NCBI RefSeq assembly: GCF_006716125.1
Contig: NZ_VFOM01000001.1
Location: 930,001 to 994,000 of the forward strand
Length of the DNA: 64,000 nt
Source: Homoserinimonas aerilata
Lineage (GTDB): Bacteria > Actinomycetota > Actinomycetes > Actinomycetales > Microbacteriaceae
Direction of reading: 5' to 3'
Under the pieces are notes generated by a model that saw only the letters and a program-made list of their open reading frames with translations, was not told the DNA's origin and did not search any database. Position 1 is the first letter of the stretch; every line of letters starts with the position of its first letter. This document shows positions 57,335 through 64,000 of this stretch, piece by piece. Position numbers and translations under genes: made by a program.

Positions 57335-57635
57335 CTGTTCCACTGCTGCGGCCCGAACACGATGAACTTCTTGCGCGCTGCCTCCGGCTCGACCATCATG
57401 CTCTCCATCCGTTGGGGCTGCGACGCCCGGCTGGCGCGAGCCTGACCGGGGCGTCCACGGGTTCACGTCCTGTCACACGCTGGCGTACTTCGTCTGGTTC
57501 CAGGGCATTGCGCCATTTATTGATGTGCGTGATGCTGTGACTGTGTGGGATGAGAAGAACACATCACCTCGCGAGCCGATGCGTTTCGCGAGGCCTGCAA
57601 CGTACGCCAATCTGCGGTGATCGGCGCGTTGACTC
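57335..57635. other. Non-coding junction after tRNA-Met with a partial T-arm copy
   Basis: About 300 bases with no convincing gene. At 57456-57473, CACGGGTTCACGTCCTGT matches the tRNA's T-arm (57309-57326) at 16 of 18 positions. From 57477 to 57620 a frame reads like protein (TLAYFVWFQGIAPFIDVRD ... ATYANLR, stop), a possible gene remnant with no start. The stretch resembles the scar of an integration event at the tRNA gene. Confidence 0.4.
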
Positions 57636-58490
57636 GTGACCGCCACAGGTCGTCTCGGTGACTATCTCAGAGCGCGTCGCGAAGGTCTGCACCCAGACGA
57701 TGTTGGATTGGCAGGCGGCGGCAGGCAACGTCGAGTAGTGGGGTTGCGGCGCGAAGAGGTCGCAATTCTCGCCGGGATCAGCACCGACTACTACCTCCGC
57801 CTCGAGCAGGGTCGTGACAGGCACCCATCCGGTCAGGTGCAGAAGGCCTTGGCCCGGGCGTTGAGACTCGACTCGGTCGCCGCAGCCTACCTGCATAGAT
57901 TGGCAGAGCCAGAGGCCGCTTCGGGGGCGGCTGATCGCGATGACCTGGTTCATGAGAGTACGCAACGGCTGATCGATTCCTGGACGAACACGGCCGCGAT
58001 GGTCCACAGCCGCTACAACGATGTGCTCGCCTCGAATGCTCTCGCACGTGCGTTGAACCCGAACTTTCGACCGGGAGTGAACAGCGTCCTGTCCCTTTTC
58101 ACCGATCCGTCGGAGCGCTCATTCCATGTGGGGTGGGAGGCTCTGGCTGCACGCTCGGTGGCACAGTTGCGCAATCTGGCCGACACGCACGGTGAAGACC
58201 AGAAACTTGACGCCCTCGTCGCTGAAGGATCACGACGTAGCGCGTCATTCCGCCGATTCTGGCAAAGCCAAGACGTTGCACTCATCGGCTCCGGTCAGCA
58301 TCTGTTGTCGCATCCGCGTGTGGGTGATCTCAACCTCTTCTACCTTGCCCTCCCATTGGTCGGCACGGATGGCCAATCGATCTTTCTCTATTTCGCCGAG
58401 CAGGGAACGCCCAGCGCGACCGCGATGCAGCAACTGGCCCAGGAAGGGTGGGAGCAGCAGGGACATGGAGGAATATCGGATCAGGTCTAG
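57636..58490 (+). CDS. HTH transcriptional regulator with MmyB-like sensor domain
   Basis: Regulator of 284 aa. The XRE-type helix-turn-helix begins LGDYLRARREGLHPDDVGL and has the family signature LRREEVAILAGISTDYYLRLEQGRDRHPS. The remainder is the MmyB-like ligand-binding domain, with NPNFRPGVNSVLSLF and FRRFWQSQDV. Such regulators typically sit next to and control short-chain dehydrogenase genes, as here (SDR ten bases downstream). Start GTG 57636. The base composition is less GC-rich than in flanking housekeeping genes. Confidence 0.9.
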   Translation: MTATGRLGDYLRARREGLHPDDVGLAGGGRQRRVVGLRREEVAILAGISTDYYLRLEQGRDRHPSGQVQKALARALRLDSVAAAYLHRLAEPEAASGAADRDDLVHESTQRLIDSWTNTAAMVHSRYNDVLASNALARALNPNFRPGVNSVLSLFTDPSERSFHVGWEALAARSVAQLRNLADTHGEDQKLDALVAEGSRRSASFRRFWQSQDVALIGSGQHLLSHPRVGDLNLFYLALPLVGTDGQSIFLYFAEQGTPSATAMQQLAQEGWEQQGHGGISDQV

Positions 58491-58500
58491 CGTCACGAAC

Positions 58501-59295
58501 ATGGATCTCAACCTCGTTGACAAGGTCGCGGTCGTGACAGGCGCGAGCAAGGGAATCGGGTTGGCCATCACACGGGCTCTGGTCGCTGAGGGCGCGAAGG
58601 TGGTCGCCGGTGCCCGATCGATCACCGAAGATCTCGTCGCCCTCTCCGACACCGGCCAGGTTCTCGCAGTCGCCATCGATCTCTCGCGCAGTGATGGCCC
58701 AGCCGAGTTGGTGTCGCGGGTGTCCCAATTCGGTGGCTTGGATATCGTCGTCAACAATGTCGGCGCCCTCACCCCACGCACCGACGGCTTTCTCAACGTC
58801 ACTGACGACGACTGGCAGGCCACCCTGAATCTGACGCTCATGGCGGCGGTGCGAACGACCCGCACGGCGATCCCGCTTCTGATCGAACGCGGGGGTGGAA
58901 ACGTGGTGACGATCTGCTCGGTCAATGCCTACCTGCCTGATCCCGGGGTCATCGACTATTCCGCCACCAAAGCGGCGGTCTGGAATCTTTCCAAGTCTCT
59001 CTCCAAGGAGTTCGGAGCATCGGGCCTGCGCTTCAACACCATCAGCCCCGGTCCGGTCTCGACCGCGCTGTGGCTCGGCGAGAACGGTGTCGCAGCCACA
59101 ATCGGGAGGAGCTTGGGCGTCTCATCCGACGAGGCCCGCACCCGCATCATCGACAGTGGCGGTGGCTTCTCGACCGGCCGTTTCACTGAGCCCGAAGAGG
59201 TCGCCGATCTGGCGATCCTGCTGGCCAGTGGCAGGGCAGGAAACGTCACCGGCGCCGACTTCCGCATCGACGGCGGACTGACCAAAGACCTGTGA
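58501..59295 (+). CDS. SDR family oxidoreductase
   Basis: Short-chain dehydrogenase/reductase (264 aa). Cofactor motif TGASKGIG near residue 14, NNVG (variant of NNAG), catalytic Ser in TICSVNAY and Tyr/Lys in YSATKAA; the C-terminus GNVTGADFRIDGGLTKDL is typical. A possible earlier start at 58465 inside the regulator gene would add 12 residues. It is co-transcribed with the regulator and the hydrolase that follows. Substrate unknown. Confidence 0.9.
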   Translation: MDLNLVDKVAVVTGASKGIGLAITRALVAEGAKVVAGARSITEDLVALSDTGQVLAVAIDLSRSDGPAELVSRVSQFGGLDIVVNNVGALTPRTDGFLNVTDDDWQATLNLTLMAAVRTTRTAIPLLIERGGGNVVTICSVNAYLPDPGVIDYSATKAAVWNLSKSLSKEFGASGLRFNTISPGPVSTALWLGENGVAATIGRSLGVSSDEARTRIIDSGGGFSTGRFTEPEEVADLAILLASGRAGNVTGADFRIDGGLTKDL

Positions 59296-59331
59296 CATCC
59301 GATTCCACCACCCGCAGAAAGCAGAAACGTC

Positions 59332-60156
59332 ATGTCAGGAACGCCAGTTGTCTTCATCCATGGTCTGTGGATCCACTCCGCCGCGTGGGCGCCATGGCTC
59401 GATCTCTTCGCAGAGCGGGGCTACGAGCCGCACGCGCCCGGCTGGCCGGGTGATGCCGCCACAGTCGCGGAAACCCGTGCCGCCGCCGACGCGCTTGATG
59501 ATGTCGGCATCGAGCAGATCTGCCACCACTATGCGGATTACATCCAGACGCTCAGTGCCAAACCGATCGTCATCGGACATTCCTTCGGCGGGCTCATCGC
59601 CCAAGAGCTGCTCGCGGCCGATCTGGTCATTGCGGCGGTTGCCATCGACCCGGCACCGATCAAGGGCGTCAAGGCTCTTCCGTTCTCTTTGTTGCGTTCG
59701 GGCTTTCCTGTCCTCGGCAACCCAGCTAACAGGAAGCGGACGGTGTCGCTGACGGCGAAGCAGTTCCGATACAGCTTCGGCAACGCAATCACGGAGGAGG
59801 AGTCCAACGCCCTGTTCGAGGCGTGGACGATCCCGGGGCCGGGTCGACCGCTGTTCGAGGACGCCACCGCGAACTTCTCGCGGAAGTCTGCCGCTCAGGT
59901 CGACACCCATCAGGCCGTGCGCGGGCCACTGCTGCTGACCTCGGGTGGTGAAGATCACACTGTTCCGAAGGCGGTCACGCTCGAAGTCGCAAAGATGTAC
60001 GAAGCCAGCCCCGACTCGATCACCGAATACCACGAGTTTCCGGGGCGCGGCCACTCACTGACCATCGATGCAGGATGGCGCGATGTCGCCGAGGTGGCTC
60101 TCACCTGGCTCGCTGCGAAGAACCTCCACACACCCACCGACAACGCGGCAGCGTGA
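59332..60156 (+). CDS. Alpha/beta hydrolase
   Basis: Soluble hydrolase of 274 aa. The oxyanion region is VVFIHGLWIHSAAW, the nucleophile elbow GHSFGG near residue 84, the acid in GGEDHTVPK and the catalytic His in PGRGHSLTID. It follows the SDR gene by 36 bases. It may act on the same substrate pathway. No signal peptide. Confidence 0.88.
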   Translation: MSGTPVVFIHGLWIHSAAWAPWLDLFAERGYEPHAPGWPGDAATVAETRAAADALDDVGIEQICHHYADYIQTLSAKPIVIGHSFGGLIAQELLAADLVIAAVAIDPAPIKGVKALPFSLLRSGFPVLGNPANRKRTVSLTAKQFRYSFGNAITEEESNALFEAWTIPGPGRPLFEDATANFSRKSAAQVDTHQAVRGPLLLTSGGEDHTVPKAVTLEVAKMYEASPDSITEYHEFPGRGHSLTIDAGWRDVAEVALTWLAAKNLHTPTDNAAA

Positions 60157-60232
60157 CCGATCTGCCGCGTCTCTGCTGCTGAACATGCGGCGCGACACGT
60201 GACGAGCCACGCGCATCCCTAGGATGAGGCTT

Positions 60233-61306
60233 ATGGCCCACGAGACCCCCTCATCTGGCGAAGCCGACGAAGTCGACGGCCCGGCGAAGGAGGCGGCGCC
60301 TCGGTACACCCGCGGCCAGAAGGTGTTCCTCGGTGTCGCGGGCACCATCGCTCTCGTCGCGATCATCCTTGCCTCGTCGCAGTGGCCCTCGGCCCTGCTC
60401 ATCCGTTCGGTCTTCGAGCTGGGTGGAACCGCCACGATGAAGGAGATGCTGCCCTACATCCCCGACTCGGGTGTGAGCGAGCGGCTCGACCTCGCCTATG
60501 CGGATGCCGGGCCCAACACGACTTTCGACGTGTTCACGCCCGATTCGGGCACCGAACCGCTCGCGACGATCGTCTGGATCCATGGCGGCGCCTGGATCTC
60601 GGGCTCCAAGGAGGATGTCGCGCCCTATCTGCGCATCCTCGCCTCGCACGGCTACACGACGGTCGGCGTGAACTACCCGCTGGGGCCGGAGACCCAGTAC
60701 CCGCAGGCGTTCGTGAGCCTGAACGATGCGCTCGCCCACCTGATCGACAATGCGGACGATCTGCGGATCGACCCGCACCGCATCATCCTTGCCGGCGACT
60801 CGGCCGGTGCGCAGCTCGCCAGCCAGCTCGCCGTACTCACCACGCGCAGCGACTACGCGGAGCTGATGGGCGTGACACCAGCCCTGTCCCGTTCACAGCT
60901 CGACGGCATCATCCTCAACTGCGGCGTCTACGACCTGCCCGCGATGGGTGACCTCAACGGCATCAACGCCTGGGGCATGAAGGCGGCGCTGTGGGCGTAC
61001 ACGGGTACCCGCGACTGGTCATCGACCTATGCGAGTCTCACCATGTCGAGCATCCGCTTCGTCGACGAATTCCCGCCCAGCTTCGTCTCGGGCGGCAACG
61101 GCGACGACCTCACCTGGACCCAGTCGGTTCCGATGGCGAACGCCCTGCGCGATGCGGGCACCGACGTGACGACCCTGTTCTGGGCGGCCGGGCACGAACC
61201 CGCCCTCGGACATGAGTACCAGTTCCACCTGGATCTGCCCGAGGCGCAGGAGGCGCTTCAGGCGACGCTCGACTACCTTGCCACGGTCGATGGCAGCGAC
61301 GGGTGA
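60233..61306 (+). CDS. Membrane-anchored alpha/beta hydrolase (esterase/lipase-like)
   Basis: Protein of 357 aa with one N-terminal membrane segment (VFLGVAGTIALVAIILASS) and an esterase domain outside or inside the membrane. The oxyanion motif HGGAWISGS and nucleophile motif AGDSAGAQLA identify the hormone-sensitive-lipase/BD-FAE type fold; the catalytic His is in WAAGHEPALGHEYQF. ATG 60233 is chosen over ATG 60224 because GATGAGG precedes it at a usable distance. Expressed together with or separately from the downstream MFS gene, 28 bases away. Confidence 0.85.
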   Translation: MAHETPSSGEADEVDGPAKEAAPRYTRGQKVFLGVAGTIALVAIILASSQWPSALLIRSVFELGGTATMKEMLPYIPDSGVSERLDLAYADAGPNTTFDVFTPDSGTEPLATIVWIHGGAWISGSKEDVAPYLRILASHGYTTVGVNYPLGPETQYPQAFVSLNDALAHLIDNADDLRIDPHRIILAGDSAGAQLASQLAVLTTRSDYAELMGVTPALSRSQLDGIILNCGVYDLPAMGDLNGINAWGMKAALWAYTGTRDWSSTYASLTMSSIRFVDEFPPSFVSGGNGDDLTWTQSVPMANALRDAGTDVTTLFWAAGHEPALGHEYQFHLDLPEAQEALQATLDYLATVDGSDG

Positions 61307-61334
61307 TGCGCTCGCGCACGCCTACTCTTGAGGG

Positions 61335-62549
61335 GTGACCTTCTCCCTCGGGCGCTTCAGTCATCCGGATGCCTCGGCGCGCCTGCCGCGTGATGTGATC
61401 GTGCTCGGCGTGATCGCCTTCTTCGTGATGGTCGGTTTCGGCGTGGTGGTGCCGGTGCTGCCGGTCTTCGTGCGCAGTTTCAACGTCGGCTACACGGAGG
61501 TGGGCGCGGTCGTCGCGGCGTTCGCCCTGATGCGCCTGCTGGTGACGCCGTTCGTCGGTCGGCTGATCGATCGCGGGGGAGAGCGCACGGTCTTGGCGAT
61601 CGGCATCGGCATCGTGGCCGTGTCGAGCGGCCTCGTCGGCGTCGCTCAGAGCTACCCGGAGCTTCTGCTGCTGCGCGGTGCGGGCGGCATCGGCTCGGCC
61701 ATGTTCTCGGTGTCGGCCATGACGCTGCTGCTGGGTTCGGCATCCGAGGGGCAGCGCGGTCGCGCGATGGGTTTCTACCAGGGCGGCTTCCTCATCGGCG
61801 GCATGGCCGGCCCTGCGGTCGGCGGCGTGCTCGCGGCCATCTCGCTGCGGGCGCCGTTCTTCTTCTATGCGGGCACGCTGCTGCTCGCCGGCCTGGTCGG
61901 GCTGTTCCTGCTTCAGCCGCCCCGCAGCAGAGTGGAGAGGCACGACACGCCGCGCGTGCCTCTCGGCACTGTTCTGCGTGATCGCCGCTTCATCGCAGCC
62001 TGCCTCGCCAACTTCGCGCAGGGCTGGGGGTCGATGGGTGTTCGCAGCGCGCTCATCCCCGTGCTCGTCGTCGAGCTCCTGCATGAGACGCCCACCTGGA
62101 CGGGCATCGCGTTCGCCATCGCCGCCGTCGCACAGACCATCGCGCTCGGGCCGGCCGGCCGCTTCGTCGACACGATCGGCCGACGCCCCGCCATAATCGC
62201 CGCCTATTCCGCGGGGGCGGTCCTCCTGATGGCGATCCCGTTCGTCAACAGCCTGTGGCTGCTCATCGTGCTGCTGTGCCTCTACGGGGTGGCCGCCGCG
62301 TTCATGGGAACGGCGCCCGCAGCATCCGTCGGTGACGCGGCCGGCCCACGCAATGCAACGCCCGTCGCATTGTTCTCGGCCTTCTCCGACGCCGGAGCCA
62401 TCGTGGGCCCGCTCGTCGCAGGTGCACTACTCGACGCCTTCTCCTACCCCGCAGCGTTCGCATCGGCGGCCGTGCTGATGGCGGCTGCCGCGCTCTACGG
62501 ACTCAGGATGCCTCGGGCCGAGGCCTCGACCCGAGCCGGCATGCGCTGA
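61335..62549 (+). CDS. MFS transporter
   Basis: Major facilitator transporter (404 aa) with 12 expected helices. The first is FFVMVGFGVVVPVLPVFVRSF, followed by the loop 2-3 motif GRLIDRGGERTVL; the second half has the equivalent GRFVDTIGRRPAII. It resembles drug/metabolite exporters of the DHA1 group. Start GTG 61335 with GAGGG just upstream. Substrate unknown. Confidence 0.88.
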   Translation: MTFSLGRFSHPDASARLPRDVIVLGVIAFFVMVGFGVVVPVLPVFVRSFNVGYTEVGAVVAAFALMRLLVTPFVGRLIDRGGERTVLAIGIGIVAVSSGLVGVAQSYPELLLLRGAGGIGSAMFSVSAMTLLLGSASEGQRGRAMGFYQGGFLIGGMAGPAVGGVLAAISLRAPFFFYAGTLLLAGLVGLFLLQPPRSRVERHDTPRVPLGTVLRDRRFIAACLANFAQGWGSMGVRSALIPVLVVELLHETPTWTGIAFAIAAVAQTIALGPAGRFVDTIGRRPAIIAAYSAGAVLLMAIPFVNSLWLLIVLLCLYGVAAAFMGTAPAASVGDAAGPRNATPVALFSAFSDAGAIVGPLVAGALLDAFSYPAAFASAAVLMAAAALYGLRMPRAEASTRAGMR

Positions 62550-62882
62550 CGAGGTGCGCCCGAACCGGTTCCTGGGCCCTATCCGAGACAGGTCTTGTGG
62601 GTGCCGATTCGGGGTGGCAACGGCGTTTTTCGGCGCTTCGGAACAGTGAATGACAGATTACGACTCGGTTAAGGTGTCGAAATACTACGCCGGATGCGCG
62701 ACAAATCACTGTATTTCTGCAGAAAGGTGCACTAGGGTCGGTAGCGCAGTTGCAGTACCTCGCAGATCTTGAATGCTTGAAACCTCGGTTTCATGTTTCT
62801 TTCGGGAGCGGCCGATGAGCACCGCGACGAGTAGCCCCGGAGGTCGGGGTTACGCGAAGAGCTCCTGAAGGAGAATAGAAAA
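62550..62882 (+). promoter_or_regulatory. Long structured leader of the cold-shock gene
   Basis: About 330 bases with no gene. It holds a perfect palindrome TTTCTGCAGAAA (62714-62725), a hairpin TGAAACC/GGTTTCA (62778-62793), a small CCCCG/CGGGG hairpin (62835-62849), and CTCC-TGAA-GGAG (62862-62873), in which the ribosome site AAGGAG is half-buried. Long leaders are typical of cold-shock mRNAs. No clear promoter could be picked. Confidence 0.6.
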
Positions 62883-63086
62883 ATGGCAACAGGAACCGTC
62901 AAATGGTTTAACGCTGAAAAGGGATTCGGCTTCATCGCCCCCGAAGACGGCAGCCCCGACGTGTTTGCGCACTACTCGGCGATCGCATCGAGCGGCTACA
63001 AGTCGCTCGACGAGAACCAGAAGGTCGAGTTCGACCTGGCGCAGGGCCCCAAGGGCCCGCAGGCGGAGAACATCCGTCCCCTCTAG
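62883..63086 (+). CDS. Cold-shock protein (CspA family)
   Basis: Single cold-shock domain (67 aa), an RNA chaperone. RNP1 is KGFGFI and RNP2 DVFAHYSAI; the start [17 protein letters not shown] and the end [10 protein letters not shown] are typical. AAGGAG lies nine bases before ATG 62883. A T-rich terminator follows, so it is a single-gene transcript. Confidence 0.96.
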   Translation: MATGTVKWFNAEKGFGFIAPEDGSPDVFAHYSAIASSGYKSLDENQKVEFDLAQGPKGPQAENIRPL

Positions 63087-63125
63087 TGTGATCTTGCCCG
63101 ACCATTCGGGCGAGTGAGTACTTCG

Positions 63126-63164
63126 ATCGGCCCCCACCGTGAGGTGGGGGCCGATTCTTTTTTC
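63126..63164 (+). terminator. Rho-independent terminator after the cold-shock gene
   Basis: ATCGGCCCCCACC and its complement form a 13-bp stem with loop GTGA, followed by TCTTTTTTCCC. It is the only classic U-tract terminator noticed in the window. Confidence 0.93.
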
Positions 63165-63237
63165 CCATTCGGGCGGAACGGGAACATTCTCCGTGTCGCC
63201 GATGGTTACTGTCGGTGACCTCGACAAGGATGGATGC

Positions 63238-64000
63238 ATGACCGACACAGCTGTGACCCCCGAAACCCGTCTCGCCACCTTCCGTGAGCGCCGCGACCTC
63301 TCCGTCGTGCAGCCGCAGGGCAGCCTCGCCCTCGTGACGACGCAGTGGATCGACTCGGAGCAGACGGTGTGGGGTGTGCCGGGGCGGTGGGCGCCCCTGC
63401 CGGCTGGTGAATCCGGCGTGTCCCTGACCGCATCGTCGGCCGATGACATCCGAGTCGACGGCGAGCTTGTCGACGGCACGGTGACGGTTCGTGGCAAGGA
63501 TGCTGAGAAGCCGAGTGCGATCGTGTTCAGCGACTCCGTGACCGGGTTCATCATCGCGGGTGACGACGGCGTGTACGGGCTGCGGGTGTGGGATGCGAAT
63601 TCGGATGCCATCCAGAACTTCGGCGGTATCGACGCGTTCCCGCACAACCCGGAGTGGGTGATCACGGCACAGTTCACCCCCATCGCGGGCGGCACGACGC
63701 TCGGCTTCGAGCATCTCAAGGACGACGGCAAGACGCGCGAGCTGGTCATCCCGGGTGAGATCACCTTCACGAAGGACGGCGTCGACTACAACCTCGCCGC
63801 GTTCAAGTCGGGGCGCGCGCTGCAGCTCGTCTTTGCTGACGCGACGAGCGGTGACACCACCTACAGTGTCGGTCGCTTCCTCTTCGTCGCCCCGCAGGCC
63901 GACGGCACGGTGGTGCTCGACTTCAACCTCGCGGTGCTCCCGCCGTGCGGCTTCTCCTACGCGTTCAACTGCCCCATGCCGCCCAAGCAGAACCGCTTCT
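63238..64000 (+). CDS. DUF1684 family protein (3' end cut by window)
   Basis: Start ATG 63238 with AAGGATGGA upstream; 254 residues are visible and the frame is still open. It shows the DUF1684 layout: N-terminal helix (TRLATFRERRDLSVV), a beta-rich middle, and the hallmark C-terminal block YSVGRFLFVAPQADGTVVLDFNLAVLPPCGFSYAFNCPMPPKQNRF. In the family the last Cys residues sit in a PPCxF and CPxPPxxNR motif. No signal peptide is seen. Function unknown. Confidence 0.85.
   Translation, partial: MTDTAVTPETRLATFRERRDLSVVQPQGSLALVTTQWIDSEQTVWGVPGRWAPLPAGESGVSLTASSADDIRVDGELVDGTVTVRGKDAEKPSAIVFSDSVTGFIIAGDDGVYGLRVWDANSDAIQNFGGIDAFPHNPEWVITAQFTPIAGGTTLGFEHLKDDGKTRELVIPGEITFTKDGVDYNLAAFKSGRALQLVFADATSGDTTYSVGRFLFVAPQADGTVVLDFNLAVLPPCGFSYAFNCPMPPKQNRF

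Overview
The window is high-GC, gene-dense bacterial chromosome. Gene order (comEA-comEC-holA-rpsT-lepA-hemW, then hrcA-dnaJ-rsmE-HIT-phoH-ybeY-CNNM-era, then recO-uppS and dusB-dgt-dnaG), frequent GTG/TTG starts and 4-base ATGA/GTGA stop-start overlaps all point to an actinobacterium, most likely of the family Microbacteriaceae. Most of the window is housekeeping; accessory parts are the sugar-uptake operon, two ABC/two-component clusters, the peptide-transporter operon and the stretch downstream of the tRNA-Met gene.

Layout. 1-4.2 kb: DNA-uptake genes comEA (5' truncated by the window edge) and comEC, the DNA polymerase III delta subunit, and rpsT on the other strand, separated by a perfect hairpin terminator. 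4.5-9.1 kb: lepA, a DUF1990 gene, hemW, and two tandem DUF4870 membrane-protein genes. 9.3-16.5 kb: a CIRCE-type heat-shock operator precedes hrcA-dnaJ, followed by RNA-maturation and ribosome genes (rsmE, HIT, phoH, ybeY, CNNM/CorC, era). 16.6-20.8 kb: a NarL-type two-component system with an ABC exporter of FtsX type. 20.8-26.8 kb (minus strand): a carbohydrate operon made of binding protein, two permeases, GH1 beta-glucosidase and LacI regulator, with two near-identical palindromic operators bracketing its promoter. 26.9-28.8 kb: leuA behind a leucine-rich leader peptide and hairpin.

28.8-31.4 kb: tandem 39-base repeats, a TRIC/UPF0126 channel gene, recO and uppS. 31.4-37.0 kb: the NAD de novo operon nrtR-nadA-nadB-nadC-cysteine desulfurase, with a perfect palindromic operator upstream of the regulator nrtR. 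37.2-44.5 kb: glyS, a FrnE/DsbA-like oxidoreductase with a tiny coupled Cys-rich ORF, ybaK-like deacylase, dusB, dgt, dnaG. 44.7-52.1 kb: an oligopeptide-type ABC operon whose two ATPases are fused and which carries a third, degenerate ATPase and a lactonase-fold gene. 52.2-57.3 kb: tRNA-Asn, a histidine-kinase-like protein lacking its phospho-acceptor His, azlCD, def, a DMT transporter, a GT4 glycosyltransferase and a CAT-anticodon tRNA. 57.3-60.2 kb: a probable inserted segment (HTH regulator, SDR, hydrolase). 60.2-64.0 kb: an esterase, an MFS transporter, a cold-shock gene with a long structured leader, and a DUF1684 gene cut by the window end.

The most interesting non-housekeeping signals are the degenerate kinase next to tRNA-Asn, the degenerate third ATPase of the peptide transporter, the nad operon with its NrtR box and built-in sulfur donor, the leuA leader, the paired sugar-operon operators, and the small CX4C ORF coupled to the FrnE-like gene. 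I did not see a CRISPR array, complete insertion sequence, phage or obvious defence island.
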